Of a stretch of 64,000 nucleotides of DNA, positions 7,839 through 17,024 are shown piece after piece. The notes below the pieces were generated by a model. It ran no database searches and had not been told where the DNA came from. It saw only the letters and a program-made list of their open reading frames with translations. Made by a program: the position numbers and the translations under genes. The DNA is taken from the NCBI RefSeq assembly GCF_003952185.1, contig NZ_RXFS01000017.1, forward strand, positions 24,116-88,115, read 5' to 3'. The DNA is from Variovorax sp. 679 (lineage in GTDB: Bacteria > Pseudomonadota > Gammaproteobacteria > Burkholderiales > Burkholderiaceae_C). Every line of letters begins with the position of its first letter. Position 1 is the first letter of the stretch.

Positions 7839-9014
7839 ATGACCAGCGCCGTCATCGTTTCCACTGCCCGCACGCCGCTCGCGAAGAGCTGGAAGGGTGC
7901 CTTCAACATGACGCACGGCGCCACGCTGGGTGGCCACGCCGTTCAGCACGCCGTGCAGCGCGCCGGCATCGACCCCGCATCGGTCGACGACGTCATCATG
8001 GGCTGCGCCACGCCCGAAGGTGCGACCGGCTCGAACATCGCGCGCCAGATCGCGCTGCGCGCCGGCCTGCCGATCACGACCTCGGGCATGACCATCAACC
8101 GCTTCTGCTCGTCGGGCCTGCAGACCATCGCCACCGCCGCCCAGCGCATCATCGCGGGCGAGGGCGAGGTGTACGTGGCCGGCGGCGTCGAGAGCATCTC
8201 GTGCGTGCAGAACGAAGCCAACAAGCACATGCTGGCCGACCCGTGGCTCGTGAAGCACAAGCCCGAGATCTACTGGAACATGCTGCAGACGGCCGAGCAG
8301 GTCGCCAAGCGCTACAACATCGGCCGCGACGCCATGGACGAATACGGCGCGCAAAGCCAGCAGCGTGCCACTGCCGCGCTGGAAGCCGGCCTCTTCAAGG
8401 CCGAGATCGCCCCCATCACCGTACTGGCCGGCGTGGCCGACCCCGTGATGGGCCTGCGCACCAAGGAAGTCACCGTCGAGAACGACGAAGGCATCCGTCC
8501 CGGCACCACCAAGGAAGGCATCAGCGGTATCCGCCCGGCCATCCCCGGCGGCGTGATCTCGGCCGGCAATGCCAGCCAGTTCTCCGACGGCGGCGGCGCC
8601 TGTGTGGTGGTCGACGAGAAGTACGCCGAGCAGAAGGGCCTGAAGCCCCTGGGCCGTTTTCTCGGTTTCGCCGTGGCGGGCTGCGAGCCCGACGAGATGG
8701 GCATCGGCCCCGTCTTCGCCATTCCGAAGGTGCTCAAGCGCCTGGGCCTGACGGTCAACGACATCGACCTGTGGGAGCTGAACGAAGCCTTTGCCGTGCA
8801 GGTGATCTACTGCCGCGACAAGCTGGGCATCCCGGGTGACCGCCTGAACGTGAACGGCGGCGCCATCGCGGTGGGCCACCCCTACGGCGTGAGCGGCCAG
8901 CGCCTCACGGGCCACGCGCTCATCGAAGGCAAGCGCCGCGGCGCCAAGAAGGTCGTGGTCACGATGTGCATAGGCGGCGGCATGGGCGCCGCGGGCGTGT
9001 TCGAGGTCTTGTAA
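7839..9014 (+). CDS. Acetyl-CoA C-acyltransferase (thiolase)
   Basis: 391-aa thiolase, full length for the degradative family. It cleaves 3-ketoacyl-CoA with CoA to acetyl-CoA and a shortened acyl-CoA. The nucleophile Cys90 lies in NRFCSSG, and the general base/acid pair is His347 (GHPYG) and Cys377 (CIGGGMGAAG). It completes the cycle with the hydratase/dehydrogenase encoded at the head of the run. The thioesterase gene follows with a 2-bp gap. Confidence 0.95.
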   Translation: MTSAVIVSTARTPLAKSWKGAFNMTHGATLGGHAVQHAVQRAGIDPASVDDVIMGCATPEGATGSNIARQIALRAGLPITTSGMTINRFCSSGLQTIATAAQRIIAGEGEVYVAGGVESISCVQNEANKHMLADPWLVKHKPEIYWNMLQTAEQVAKRYNIGRDAMDEYGAQSQQRATAALEAGLFKAEIAPITVLAGVADPVMGLRTKEVTVENDEGIRPGTTKEGISGIRPAIPGGVISAGNASQFSDGGGACVVVDEKYAEQKGLKPLGRFLGFAVAGCEPDEMGIGPVFAIPKVLKRLGLTVNDIDLWELNEAFAVQVIYCRDKLGIPGDRLNVNGGAIAVGHPYGVSGQRLTGHALIEGKRRGAKKVVVTMCIGGGMGAAGVFEVL

Positions 9015-9016
9015 TC

Positions 9017-9472
9017 ATGTCCGGCTTGGGCCATGACCAGGAGGTCTCGCCCGAAGCCGCTTTGGCCTACGGGCGCCGCGTGCTCGCATCGCAGCCGTTC
9101 AGTGCGCTGATCGGCGCGGAGTTGCACGCGCTGGCGCCCGGTCTTGCAGAACTTCAGCTGCCGCTCACCGCGCAGTTGAAGCAGCAGAACGGCTTCGCCC
9201 ATGGCGGCATCGTGAGCTACATGGCCGACAACGCGCTCACCTTCGCCGGTGGCAGCGCGTTGCGCGTGCCGGTGGTGACCTCCGAATTCAAGATCAACTA
9301 CGTGCGGCCCGCACTCGGCGACCGGCTGGTCGCACGCGCCAGGACGGCCCACAGTGGCAGCTCGCAGGCCGTCTGCACCTGCGAGGTGTTCGTGGTGAGC
9401 GACGGCACCGAGAAGCTTTGCGCGCTGGCGCAGGGCACCATCGCCAGACTGCCCGATCCCCCGAAAAAGTAG
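9017..9472 (+). CDS. PaaI-family hotdog thioesterase
   Basis: 151-aa hotdog-fold protein. The ATG at 9017, 2 bp after the thiolase stop, is preferred over an upstream in-frame codon inside the thiolase gene. The motif QNGFAHGGIVSYMADNAL matches the PaaI active-site loop and central helix, where the HGG turn binds the thioester. The likely role is hydrolysis of an acyl-CoA intermediate that would otherwise trap CoA. Substrate unknown. Confidence 0.88.
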   Translation: MSGLGHDQEVSPEAALAYGRRVLASQPFSALIGAELHALAPGLAELQLPLTAQLKQQNGFAHGGIVSYMADNALTFAGGSALRVPVVTSEFKINYVRPALGDRLVARARTAHSGSSQAVCTCEVFVVSDGTEKLCALAQGTIARLPDPPKK

Positions 9473-9489
9473 CAAGAAGAGACATTTCC

Positions 9490-11343
9490 ATGAGCCTGCG
9501 TTCCACCCTCGACTTCCTGCTCTACGACTGGCTCGACGCCGAGTCGCTCAACCAGCGCGAACGCTTTGCCGACCATTCGCGCGAAACCTTCGACGCGGTG
9601 CTCGACACCTGCGAGCGCATCGCGCGCGAGAAGTACGCGCCGTTCAACCGCACGGTCGACACACAGGAGCCGCATTTCGACGGCGAGAAGGTCATCCTGC
9701 CGCAGGCCACGCACGACGCGCACAAGGCCTTCGTCGAGTCGGGAATGATGAGCGCGGCGCAGGACTACGACATCGGAGGCATGCAGCTGCCGTACACGCT
9801 CTCGGCCGCCGCCAACAGTTTCTTCGCGATGGCCTCGGTGAGCATCGGTTCGAACATGCTCACCAGCGGCAACGCCAACCTGCTGATGGTGCACGGCACC
9901 GAGATGCAGAAAGAGGTGTTCGCCAAGAACGAGTTCTCGGGGCGCTGGGCCGGCACCATGTGCCTGTCGGAGCCGCAGGCCGGCTCGTCGCTGAGCGACG
10001 TGGCCACGCGCGCAGTGCCCGATGGCGCCGACTTTCAAGACGACCCGCTGGGGCCGCGCTACCGCCTCACGGGCAACAAGATGTGGATCTCGTCGGGTGA
10101 CCACGAGCTGACCGAGAACATCGTGCACATCGTGCTCGCCAAGATCCCGGACGAGAACGGCAAGCTGGTGCCCGGCACGCGCGGCATTTCGCTCTTCATC
10201 GTGCCCAAGCGCATGGTCGACACCAAGGGCCAGCTCACGGGCCAGCGCAACGACGTGGCGCTCGCGGGCCTCAACCACAAGCTGGGCTGGCGCGGCACCA
10301 CCAACACGCTGTTGAACTTCGGAGAGGGCAAGTACCCGGTCGACGGCAAGGCCGGCGCGGTGGGCTACCTGGTCGGCGCGCCCGGCAAGGGCCTGCACTG
10401 CATGTTCCACATGATGAACGAGGCACGCATCGGCGTCGGCACGGCTGCCACCATGCTCGGCATGGCCGGCTACCACGCCTCGCTCGAATACGCGAAGAGC
10501 CGTCCGCAGGGCCGGCTGGTGAAGAAGCCGGAAGCCGCTGGCACGGCAGTCGCCAAGGACTCGGCCGCGCCGCAAGTGCGCATCATCGAGCACGCCGACG
10601 TGCGGCGCATGCTGCTGGCCCAGAAGGCGTACTGCGAGGGCGCGCTGGCGCTGGAGCTGTACTGCGCACGGCTGGTCGACGAGCAGAAGACCGGCGACGC
10701 TCAGGCCGCCGACGACGCACGCCTGCTGCTCGAAGTACTCACGCCCATCGCCAAGAGCTGGCCCAGCGAGTGGTGCCTGGAGGCCAATTCGCTGGCCATC
10801 CAGGTGCACGGCGGCTATGGCTACACGCGCGACTTTCCGGTGGAGCAGTACTGGCGCGACAACCGCCTGAACATGATCCACGAGGGAACCCACGGCATCC
10901 AGGCGGCAGACCTGCTGGGCCGCAAGGTGCTGATGGAGAAGGGCCGCGGCCTGCACCTGCTGGCCGAGCGAATGACGGGCACCATCGGCCGCGCGGCCAA
11001 GGTGCCTGCGCTGGCGGCCCATGCCAAGGCGCTGGGCGCCGCGCTGCAGCGCATCGGCAGCGCCACCGAGGCTGCCTGGTCCACCGGCGACCCGGCTGAC
11101 GCGCTGGCCAACGCGGTGCCGTACATGCAGGCCTTCGGCCATACGGTGCTGGCCTGGATCTGGCTCGACGTAGCCCAAAGGGCCCTGCAGAGCGATGGTG
11201 AAAAGGCGAGGGCGGTAACAGCTGGCAAGATCGGCGCCACGGACTACTTCTTCCACTACGAGCTGCCGAAAATCGGCGCATGGCTCAACGTGGTCGAAAC
11301 CCGCGACCCGACCTGTACAGCTTTGCCCGAGGACGCCTTCTGA
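9490..11343 (+). CDS. Acyl-CoA dehydrogenase, long (about 600 aa) DmdC/FadE-like type
   Basis: 617-aa FAD-dependent acyl-CoA dehydrogenase that introduces the 2,3 double bond. The ATG at 9490 follows a purine-rich AAGAAGAGA ribosome site. Family features are MCLSEPQAGSSLSDV (flavin/substrate loop), MWISSGDHEL, and the catalytic glutamate in IHEGTHGIQAADLLGRK. The length and extra C-terminal domain resemble the DmdC-like branch, whose members act on short or substituted acyl-CoAs. It supplies the first step of the cycle. Its stop overlaps the next start in TGATG. Confidence 0.92.
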   Translation: MSLRSTLDFLLYDWLDAESLNQRERFADHSRETFDAVLDTCERIAREKYAPFNRTVDTQEPHFDGEKVILPQATHDAHKAFVESGMMSAAQDYDIGGMQLPYTLSAAANSFFAMASVSIGSNMLTSGNANLLMVHGTEMQKEVFAKNEFSGRWAGTMCLSEPQAGSSLSDVATRAVPDGADFQDDPLGPRYRLTGNKMWISSGDHELTENIVHIVLAKIPDENGKLVPGTRGISLFIVPKRMVDTKGQLTGQRNDVALAGLNHKLGWRGTTNTLLNFGEGKYPVDGKAGAVGYLVGAPGKGLHCMFHMMNEARIGVGTAATMLGMAGYHASLEYAKSRPQGRLVKKPEAAGTAVAKDSAAPQVRIIEHADVRRMLLAQKAYCEGALALELYCARLVDEQKTGDAQAADDARLLLEVLTPIAKSWPSEWCLEANSLAIQVHGGYGYTRDFPVEQYWRDNRLNMIHEGTHGIQAADLLGRKVLMEKGRGLHLLAERMTGTIGRAAKVPALAAHAKALGAALQRIGSATEAAWSTGDPADALANAVPYMQAFGHTVLAWIWLDVAQRALQSDGEKARAVTAGKIGATDYFFHYELPKIGAWLNVVETRDPTCTALPEDAF

Positions 11344-11603
11344 TGGCCACTACCGATTCGCCGAACACCACCCCCAGCAACACCCCCGCCGCCAAGCCAC
11401 CGAAGCCGCACGCACGCCTCGAGAAGTGGATCTGGATCCTGATCTACGGCGGCCTGTTCGTCGTGATCCTGGGCATCGCCACCGGCCGTACCGACGCCGC
11501 GCTGGGCTGGAGCATCGCCGTGCCCGGCGGCATCGTGGCACTGGTCGGCTTCGTGCTGATCTACGTGCGCTCGCGCCTGTCGAACACCCCCGCAAGCAAG
11601 TAA
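11343..11603 (+). CDS. Small two-helix membrane protein of unknown function
   Basis: 86 aa, starting in the TGATG overlap with the acyl-CoA dehydrogenase. The first 30 residues are Thr/Pro/Lys-rich and cytoplasm-like. Two hydrophobic stretches (about 33-51 and 60-78) predict two membrane helices. No domain was recognised. Tight coupling inside the operon supports a real gene; it might anchor or assist a neighbouring enzyme. Confidence 0.75.
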   Translation: MATTDSPNTTPSNTPAAKPPKPHARLEKWIWILIYGGLFVVILGIATGRTDAALGWSIAVPGGIVALVGFVLIYVRSRLSNTPASK

Positions 11604-11614
11604 CGAGGCCCGCC

Positions 11615-11917
11615 ATGCTCAAGCACATCGTGATGTGGAAGTTCAAGGAGCACGCCGAGGGCGCCGACAAGGCGACCAACCTGCTCAAGGCCAAGGCGCT
11701 GCTCGATGCCTGCGCGAAGCTCTCGCCCGGCACCCTGCGCTTCGAGGTGGCCATCGCCCAGCCCGGGCTCGAAGCCACCTACGACCTGGTCCTGTACTCG
11801 GAATTCACCGACGCCGCCGCGCTCGCGGCCTATGCAGACCATCCGCAGCACGTGGCCCTGAAGCCATTCATCGGCGCCGTGCGTGAAGCCCGCCAGTGCA
11901 TGGACTACACGATCTGA
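11615..11917 (+). CDS. Dabb (stress-responsive alpha/beta barrel) domain protein
   Basis: 100-aa protein spanning the Dabb fold. It starts MLKHIVMWKFKE and ends in a strand with ARQCMDYTI; the segment AALAAYADHPQHVAL is the characteristic helix. Dabb proteins are dimeric ferredoxin-like barrels. Some are enzymes (for example polyketide cyclase-like olivetolic acid cyclase), many are uncharacterised. Its place among CoA enzymes suggests a small auxiliary catalytic step, which is inference. The ATG is 11 bp after the previous stop. Confidence 0.88.
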   Translation: MLKHIVMWKFKEHAEGADKATNLLKAKALLDACAKLSPGTLRFEVAIAQPGLEATYDLVLYSEFTDAAALAAYADHPQHVALKPFIGAVREARQCMDYTI

Positions 11918-11943
11918 TTCAACCCGAACCCCGGAGACAACCC

Positions 11944-12741
11944 ATGACCGCCCGCACCGTCCAGAAACTCTTCGACCTCACAGGCAAGACTGCTCTCATC
12001 ACCGGCGGCTCGCGCGGCCTGGGCCTGCAGATGGCTCATGCGCTGGGCGAGGCCGGCGCGAAGATCATGCTGAGTTCGCGCAAGGCCGACGACCTGGAGC
12101 AGGCCGCCGCCGAGCTGCAGGCCGCGGGCATCGACGCGCGCTGGATCGCCGCCGACTGCGCGAAGGAAGAAGACACCCGCCGCCTGGCCGACGAGACGCT
12201 GCAGCGCATGGGCGCGGTCGACATCCTCGTCAACAACGCGGGCGCCAGCTGGGGTTCGCCGGCCGAGAGCCACCCGGTCGAGGCCTGGGACAAGGTGATG
12301 AATCTCAACGTGCGAGGCTACTTCATCCTGTCGCAGCAGATCGCCAACGGCTACATGATCCCGAAGAAGTCGGGGCGCATCATCAACATCGCCTCGATCG
12401 CCGGGCTGAACGGCAACCCGCCCGAGATGCAGACCCTGGCCTACAACACCTCCAAGACCGCGGTCATCGGCTTCACCCGCACGCTGGCCGCCGAATGGGG
12501 CAAGTACAACATCAACGTGAACGCGATCTGCCCGGGCTTCTTCATGACGAAGATGGCCGCCGGCCTCATCAAGTCGCTGGGCGAGGAGAAGATGGCCGCC
12601 CAGGCGCCGCTCGGCCGCCTCGGCGACGACGAAGACCTGAAGGGCCTGACGCTGCTGTTCGCAAGCGATGCCGGCAAGCACGTCACCGGCCAGTGGATGG
12701 CGGTCGATGGCGGCGTGAGCGTCGTCCTCGGCGCAGCATAA
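11944..12741 (+). CDS. SDR family oxidoreductase
   Basis: 265-aa classical short-chain dehydrogenase. The cofactor motif TGGSRGLG is near residues 20-27, NNAGA stabilises the core, and the catalytic set is Ser in INIASIAG plus YNTSK (Tyr-x-x-x-Lys). The start is the ATG after CCGGAGACAACCC. It probably oxidises or reduces a hydroxy/keto-acyl intermediate. NAD versus NADP preference is not certain, though the Arg after TGGS suggests NADP. Confidence 0.9.
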   Translation: MTARTVQKLFDLTGKTALITGGSRGLGLQMAHALGEAGAKIMLSSRKADDLEQAAAELQAAGIDARWIAADCAKEEDTRRLADETLQRMGAVDILVNNAGASWGSPAESHPVEAWDKVMNLNVRGYFILSQQIANGYMIPKKSGRIINIASIAGLNGNPPEMQTLAYNTSKTAVIGFTRTLAAEWGKYNINVNAICPGFFMTKMAAGLIKSLGEEKMAAQAPLGRLGDDEDLKGLTLLFASDAGKHVTGQWMAVDGGVSVVLGAA

Positions 12742-12749
12742 GAACCGAA

Positions 12750-13214
12750 ATGACAACCCCTGAATCCGACGACATCAATTTCCGCTCGTACACGAGCCGC
12801 ATCCCGTTCGCGCGCCATCTCGGCTTCGAGCTGACGAAGTTCGAGGGCGGCGAATCGGAAATCGAGTACACCGCCAAGCCCGAGCACCTGAACACCTTCG
12901 ACGTGACGCACGGCGGTGCCTGCATGACGCTGCTCGACATCACCATGGCGGCGGCCGCGCGCAGCATCGCGCCCGAGATGGGCGTGGTCACCATCGAGAT
13001 GAAGACCAGCTTCATGCAGCCCTCGGTCGGCCCGCTGCATGCACGCGGCACGCTCATTCACAGGACGGCGACGCTGGCTTTCACCGAGGCCAGAATCTTC
13101 GATGAGCAGGAGCGCGTGTGCGCCCATGCCACCGGAACCTTCAAGTACGTGAAGCGCCGGCTGCCTACCGGCCCGGCCAGCGCCAACGAGATGCGCCCGC
13201 CGTCGACCGACTGA
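12750..13214 (+). CDS. PaaI-family hotdog thioesterase (second copy)
   Basis: 154-aa hotdog-fold protein starting 8 bp after the SDR stop. The motif NTFDVTHGGACMTLLDITMAAAARS gives the HGG turn and central helix of PaaI-type acyl-CoA thioesterases. It differs clearly from the thioesterase at 9017-9472, so the operon carries two non-identical enzymes of this fold. They may act on intermediates of different size or polarity. Confidence 0.87.
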   Translation: MTTPESDDINFRSYTSRIPFARHLGFELTKFEGGESEIEYTAKPEHLNTFDVTHGGACMTLLDITMAAAARSIAPEMGVVTIEMKTSFMQPSVGPLHARGTLIHRTATLAFTEARIFDEQERVCAHATGTFKYVKRRLPTGPASANEMRPPSTD

Positions 13215-13234
13215 CCCCATTTCCGGAGAATTCC

Positions 13235-14251
13235 ATGCCCATCAACAAGCAGATCCACCTCGACAACCGCCCAGACGGCGAAGCCGTGGCCGGCAACTTC
13301 AAGCTCGTGACCGCCGAGACCCCGGCGCTCAAGGACAACCAGGTGCTCGTGCGCCACCACTACATGAGCCTGGACCCGTACATGCGCGGGCGCATGAACG
13401 ACTCCAAGAGCTACGCGCAGCCCCAGCCGCTGGGCCAGACCATGCAGGGCGGCACGGTCGGCGAAGTGGTCGAGAGCAAGCACCCGAAGTACGCCGTGGG
13501 CGACAAGGTGGTCGGCTTCGGCGGCTGGCAGGAATACAGCGTGGTCGATGCCTCGCAGCCCGGCGCGCTGAAGAAGGTCGACACCACGCACGTGCCGCTG
13601 TCGCACTACCTGGGCGCGGTCGGCATGCCGGGCGTCACGGCCTGGTACGGCCTCGTGAAGATCATCGCGCCCAAGGCCGGTGAAACCATGGTCATCACCG
13701 CCGCCAGCGGCGCGGTGGGCAGCGCCTTCGGCGCGCTGGCCAAGGCGCGCGGTTGCCGCGTGGTCGGCATCGCGGGCGGCGCGGACAAGTGCAAGTACGT
13801 GACCGACGAGCTGGGCTTCGACGCCTGCATCGACTACCGCCAGCACCCCGACGTCAAGTCGATGAGCGCGGCGCTCAAGGAAGCCTGCCCGAACGGCATC
13901 GACGGCTACTTCGAGAACGTCGGCGGCTACATCTTCGATGCGGTGCTGCTGCGCGCCAACGCCTTCGCCCGCGTGGCGCTGTGCGGAATGATCGCGGGCT
14001 ACGACGGCCAGCCGCTGCCGCTCGCGAACCCGGCGCTGATCCTCATCAACCGCATGAAGATCGAAGGCTTCATCGTCAGCGAGCACATGGAAGTGTGGCC
14101 CGAGGCGCTGACCGAGCTGGGTACGCTGGTGGGCACGGGCAAGCTGAAGCCACGCGAGTCGATCGCGCAGGGTATCGAGTCGGCTCCGGAAGCCTTCCTG
14201 GGCCTGCTCAAGGGCCGCAACTTCGGCAAGCAACTCGTCAAGCTCATCTGA
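13235..14251 (+). CDS. NADP-dependent MDR oxidoreductase, CurA / leukotriene-B4 dehydrogenase type
   Basis: 338-aa medium-chain reductase without the zinc sites of alcohol dehydrogenases. It reduces activated C=C bonds with NADPH in this family. Visible motifs are YMSLDPYMRGRM at about 47-58, the dinucleotide-binding ITAASGAVGS near 152, and VGIAGGADKCKY, whose Lys binds the 2'-phosphate. Ribosome site TTCCGGAGAATTCC precedes the ATG. A double-bond reductase fits degradation of an unsaturated substrate. Confidence 0.9.
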   Translation: MPINKQIHLDNRPDGEAVAGNFKLVTAETPALKDNQVLVRHHYMSLDPYMRGRMNDSKSYAQPQPLGQTMQGGTVGEVVESKHPKYAVGDKVVGFGGWQEYSVVDASQPGALKKVDTTHVPLSHYLGAVGMPGVTAWYGLVKIIAPKAGETMVITAASGAVGSAFGALAKARGCRVVGIAGGADKCKYVTDELGFDACIDYRQHPDVKSMSAALKEACPNGIDGYFENVGGYIFDAVLLRANAFARVALCGMIAGYDGQPLPLANPALILINRMKIEGFIVSEHMEVWPEALTELGTLVGTGKLKPRESIAQGIESAPEAFLGLLKGRNFGKQLVKLI

Positions 14252-14293
14252 TGCATGCCCCGATGAGCTGAACGCACGGCAAGGAGGCCGGCC

Positions 14294-15937
14294 ATGGACA
14301 CGACACACGAGGTCTTCAACCAGCCCACGCCGCTGGTGGACTACAACCTCTTCGACACCAACCGGCCCCTGCGCGATGCGCTGAAGTTCAACGCGCCCGC
14401 GCTGCAGACCACGCAGCTGCACGAGCTGGGCGCCACCCTCGGCTCGGCCGGCATGCAGGCGCATGCGCGGCTCGCCAACATCCACACGCCCGAGCTGCAT
14501 ACGCACGACCGCTTCGGCAGGCGCATCGACGAGGTGGAGTTCCATCCGAGCTATCACGCGCTGATGACCGCCGCCGTGGGCGCAGGACTTCACGGCACGC
14601 CGTGGACCGGCACCTCCGCCTCGCCGCATGTGCTGCGCGCGGCGGGCTTCATGCTCTTCACAGAGCTGGAGCCGTCGATTCTTTGCCCCATCTCGATGAC
14701 CTATGCGGTCACGCCCGCGCTGCGCGGCAATGCGGCCGTGCATGCCGACTGGAGCCCGAAGCTCGGCAGCCTCTGGTACGACCCGACGCTGAAGCTGTTC
14801 AGCGACAAGCCCGGCGTGACCATGGGCATGGGCATGACCGAGAAGCAGGGCGGCTCCGACGTGCGGGCCAACACCACGCAGGCCGTGCGCGACGGCGGCA
14901 GCGATGCCTGGGGCGATCGCTATGCCATCACCGGCCACAAGTGGTTCTTCTCGGCGCCGATGTGCGATGCCTTCCTGGTGCTGGCGCAGGCGCCAGCCGG
15001 GCTCTCGTGCTTCTTCCTGCCGCGCGTGCTGCCCGACGGCTCGCGCAACGCCATCCGCATCCAGCGGCTGAAGGACAAGCTGGGCAACAAGGCCAATGCG
15101 AGCTCCGAGGTCGAGTTCCACGGCGCAACCGCGTGGCTGGTGGGCGAGGAGGGGCGTGGCATTCCGCAGATCCTCGAGATGGGCACGATGACGCGGCTCG
15201 ACTGCGCGCTGGGTACGAGTGGGCTCATGCGCCAGTCGCTGTCCATCGCGCTCAACCACGCCACGCAGCGCATGGCCTTCGGCAAGCCGCTGATCGATCA
15301 GCCCCTGATGAAGAACGTGCTGGCCGACCTCGCGCTCGAGAGCGAGGCTGCCACCGCGCTCGCCATCCGCCTTGCACGGGCCTTCGATCACCAGGCCGAC
15401 GAGCACGAGCGCCTGATGGCACGGCTGCTCACGCCGGTCGCCAAGTTCTGGATCTGCAAGCGCGGCAGCGCCTTCGCGCAGGAGGCCATGGAATGCCTTG
15501 GCGGCAACGGCTATGTGGAAGAGGGCGGCGAAGGCGTCATGGCCCGCATCTACCGCGAGATGCCGCTCAACTCCATCTGGGAAGGCGCGGGCAACATCAT
15601 GGCGCTCGACCTGCTGCGCGGCCTGCGCAAGGGCGATGCGGTGGCCGCGCTCGAAAAGGAACTGGCGCCCGCGCGCGGCCAGCACGCCGCACTCGACCGG
15701 CTCGCCGACGCATTGCCGGCACGCATCGAGGCGATGGCATCCGAGGCCGAGGCCCGCCGTCTCGCGCAGGATGTTGCATTGGCCGTGCAGGCAGCGCTGC
15801 TAGTGCAGACCGCGCCGCCTGCAGTTGCCGGTGCGTTCTGCGCCTCGCGCCTGGGCGGCGACTGGGGCAACGCCTTCGGCACGCTGGGCGCGGGCACCGA
15901 TTTCGACTCCATCATCCAGCGCGCGCAGCCGCGCTGA
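14294..15937 (+). CDS. AidB-like acyl-CoA dehydrogenase family protein
   Basis: 547-aa flavoprotein of the AidB/isovaleryl-CoA dehydrogenase-like group. It starts TTHEVFNQPTPLVDYNLF, as AidB proteins do, and carries GMGMTEKQGGSDVRANTT (flavin loop), GHKWFFSAPMCDAF and SIWEGAGNIMALDLLRGL at the usual glutamate region. E. coli AidB is linked to alkylation stress, but catabolic-operon members may be true dehydrogenases. The position beside an acyl-CoA dehydrogenase and thiolase favours a catabolic role here. Ribosome site AAGGAGGCCGGCC. Confidence 0.88.
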   Translation: MDTTHEVFNQPTPLVDYNLFDTNRPLRDALKFNAPALQTTQLHELGATLGSAGMQAHARLANIHTPELHTHDRFGRRIDEVEFHPSYHALMTAAVGAGLHGTPWTGTSASPHVLRAAGFMLFTELEPSILCPISMTYAVTPALRGNAAVHADWSPKLGSLWYDPTLKLFSDKPGVTMGMGMTEKQGGSDVRANTTQAVRDGGSDAWGDRYAITGHKWFFSAPMCDAFLVLAQAPAGLSCFFLPRVLPDGSRNAIRIQRLKDKLGNKANASSEVEFHGATAWLVGEEGRGIPQILEMGTMTRLDCALGTSGLMRQSLSIALNHATQRMAFGKPLIDQPLMKNVLADLALESEAATALAIRLARAFDHQADEHERLMARLLTPVAKFWICKRGSAFAQEAMECLGGNGYVEEGGEGVMARIYREMPLNSIWEGAGNIMALDLLRGLRKGDAVAALEKELAPARGQHAALDRLADALPARIEAMASEAEARRLAQDVALAVQAALLVQTAPPAVAGAFCASRLGGDWGNAFGTLGAGTDFDSIIQRAQPR

Positions 15938-15966
15938 AACACAACGACAACCCCACGGGAAACACC

Positions 15967-16905
15967 ATGGCCGACCTGATCCTCCATCACTACCTGACCT
16001 CGCCCTTTTCGGAGAAGGTGCGCCTGATCCTCGGCGCCAAGAAGCTGCCGTGGAAGTCGGTCTTCATCCCGCCGATCATGCCGAAGCCCGAGGTGGAGGT
16101 GCTCACGGGCGGCTACCGCAAGACGCCGTTCCTGCAGATCGGTGCCGACATCTACTGCGACAGCGCGCTCATCGCCGACGTGCTCGAACACCTGCAGCCC
16201 GAGCCAACGCTGTACCCGGAGCCCGAGAAAGGCATGTCGCGCATCCTCGCGCAGTGGGCCGACACCACGCTGTTCTGGGCCGCCATGGCCTGGAACCTGC
16301 AGCCCAGGGGCGCGGCCGAGGTGTTCGCCAAGGCCCCGCCCGAAGCAGCCAAGGCCTTCGGCGAAGACCGCGGCCGGATGAGCGCGGGCAACATGACCCG
16401 CCTGCGCCCGGCTGACGCCACCAGCGCCTACAAGTCGTACCTGCGCCGCCTGTCGGACATGCTCGACGAGAAGCCCTTCCTGCTGGGCGAAGTGCCCAGC
16501 ATCGCGGACTTCTCGGCCTATCACCCGCTCTGGTACACGCGGCGCATTGAGTCGGTCCGCACCATCCTCGACCTCACGCCCGCCGTGGTCGACTGGCTGG
16601 ACCGCATGGCCGCCATCGGCCACGGCGTTCCCGAAAAGTTCACGAGCGAAGAGGCAATCGCGGTGGCCAAGGCCTCGACGCCGCACACGCTGCTGACCGA
16701 CAGCACCTTCCAGGACGACCACGGCATTCCCCTCGGCAGCGCTGTGACCATCCGCGCCGAGAGCTTCGGGCTCGAGGAGACGCCCGGCACGCTGATCGCG
16801 GCCACGCGCACGCACTACACGCTGGAGCGCAGCCACGAGCGCGCGGGGACGGTGCATGTGCACTTTCCGCGGATCGGGTATGTGCTGAAGAAAGCCGAGG
16901 CCTGA
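15967..16905 (+). CDS. Glutathione S-transferase family protein with extra C-terminal domain
   Basis: 312 aa. The N-terminal 80 residues form a thioredoxin-like GST domain (LTSPFSEKVRLILGAKKLPW, then TPFLQIGADIYCDSALI for the glutathione site). Residues 90-205 match a GST helical domain. About 100 further residues exceed the 200-230 aa of a standard GST and look beta-rich (PLGSAVTIRAES, AATRTHYTLERS, HVHFPRIGYVLKK). The extension is unassigned. It begins 29 bp after the AidB-like gene. Confidence 0.85.
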   Translation: MADLILHHYLTSPFSEKVRLILGAKKLPWKSVFIPPIMPKPEVEVLTGGYRKTPFLQIGADIYCDSALIADVLEHLQPEPTLYPEPEKGMSRILAQWADTTLFWAAMAWNLQPRGAAEVFAKAPPEAAKAFGEDRGRMSAGNMTRLRPADATSAYKSYLRRLSDMLDEKPFLLGEVPSIADFSAYHPLWYTRRIESVRTILDLTPAVVDWLDRMAAIGHGVPEKFTSEEAIAVAKASTPHTLLTDSTFQDDHGIPLGSAVTIRAESFGLEETPGTLIAATRTHYTLERSHERAGTVHVHFPRIGYVLKKAEA

Positions 16906-17024
16906 AACCTGCCGGAGACGGGAGGGCGAAACGGGCACCTTCGTGACTGCGCCGGTGCGCTTTCCGTATTTCAATAGCGTCTCCAACCCCAGAGACATTC
17001 AACAGAGCAGAAGGACACCGGCAA

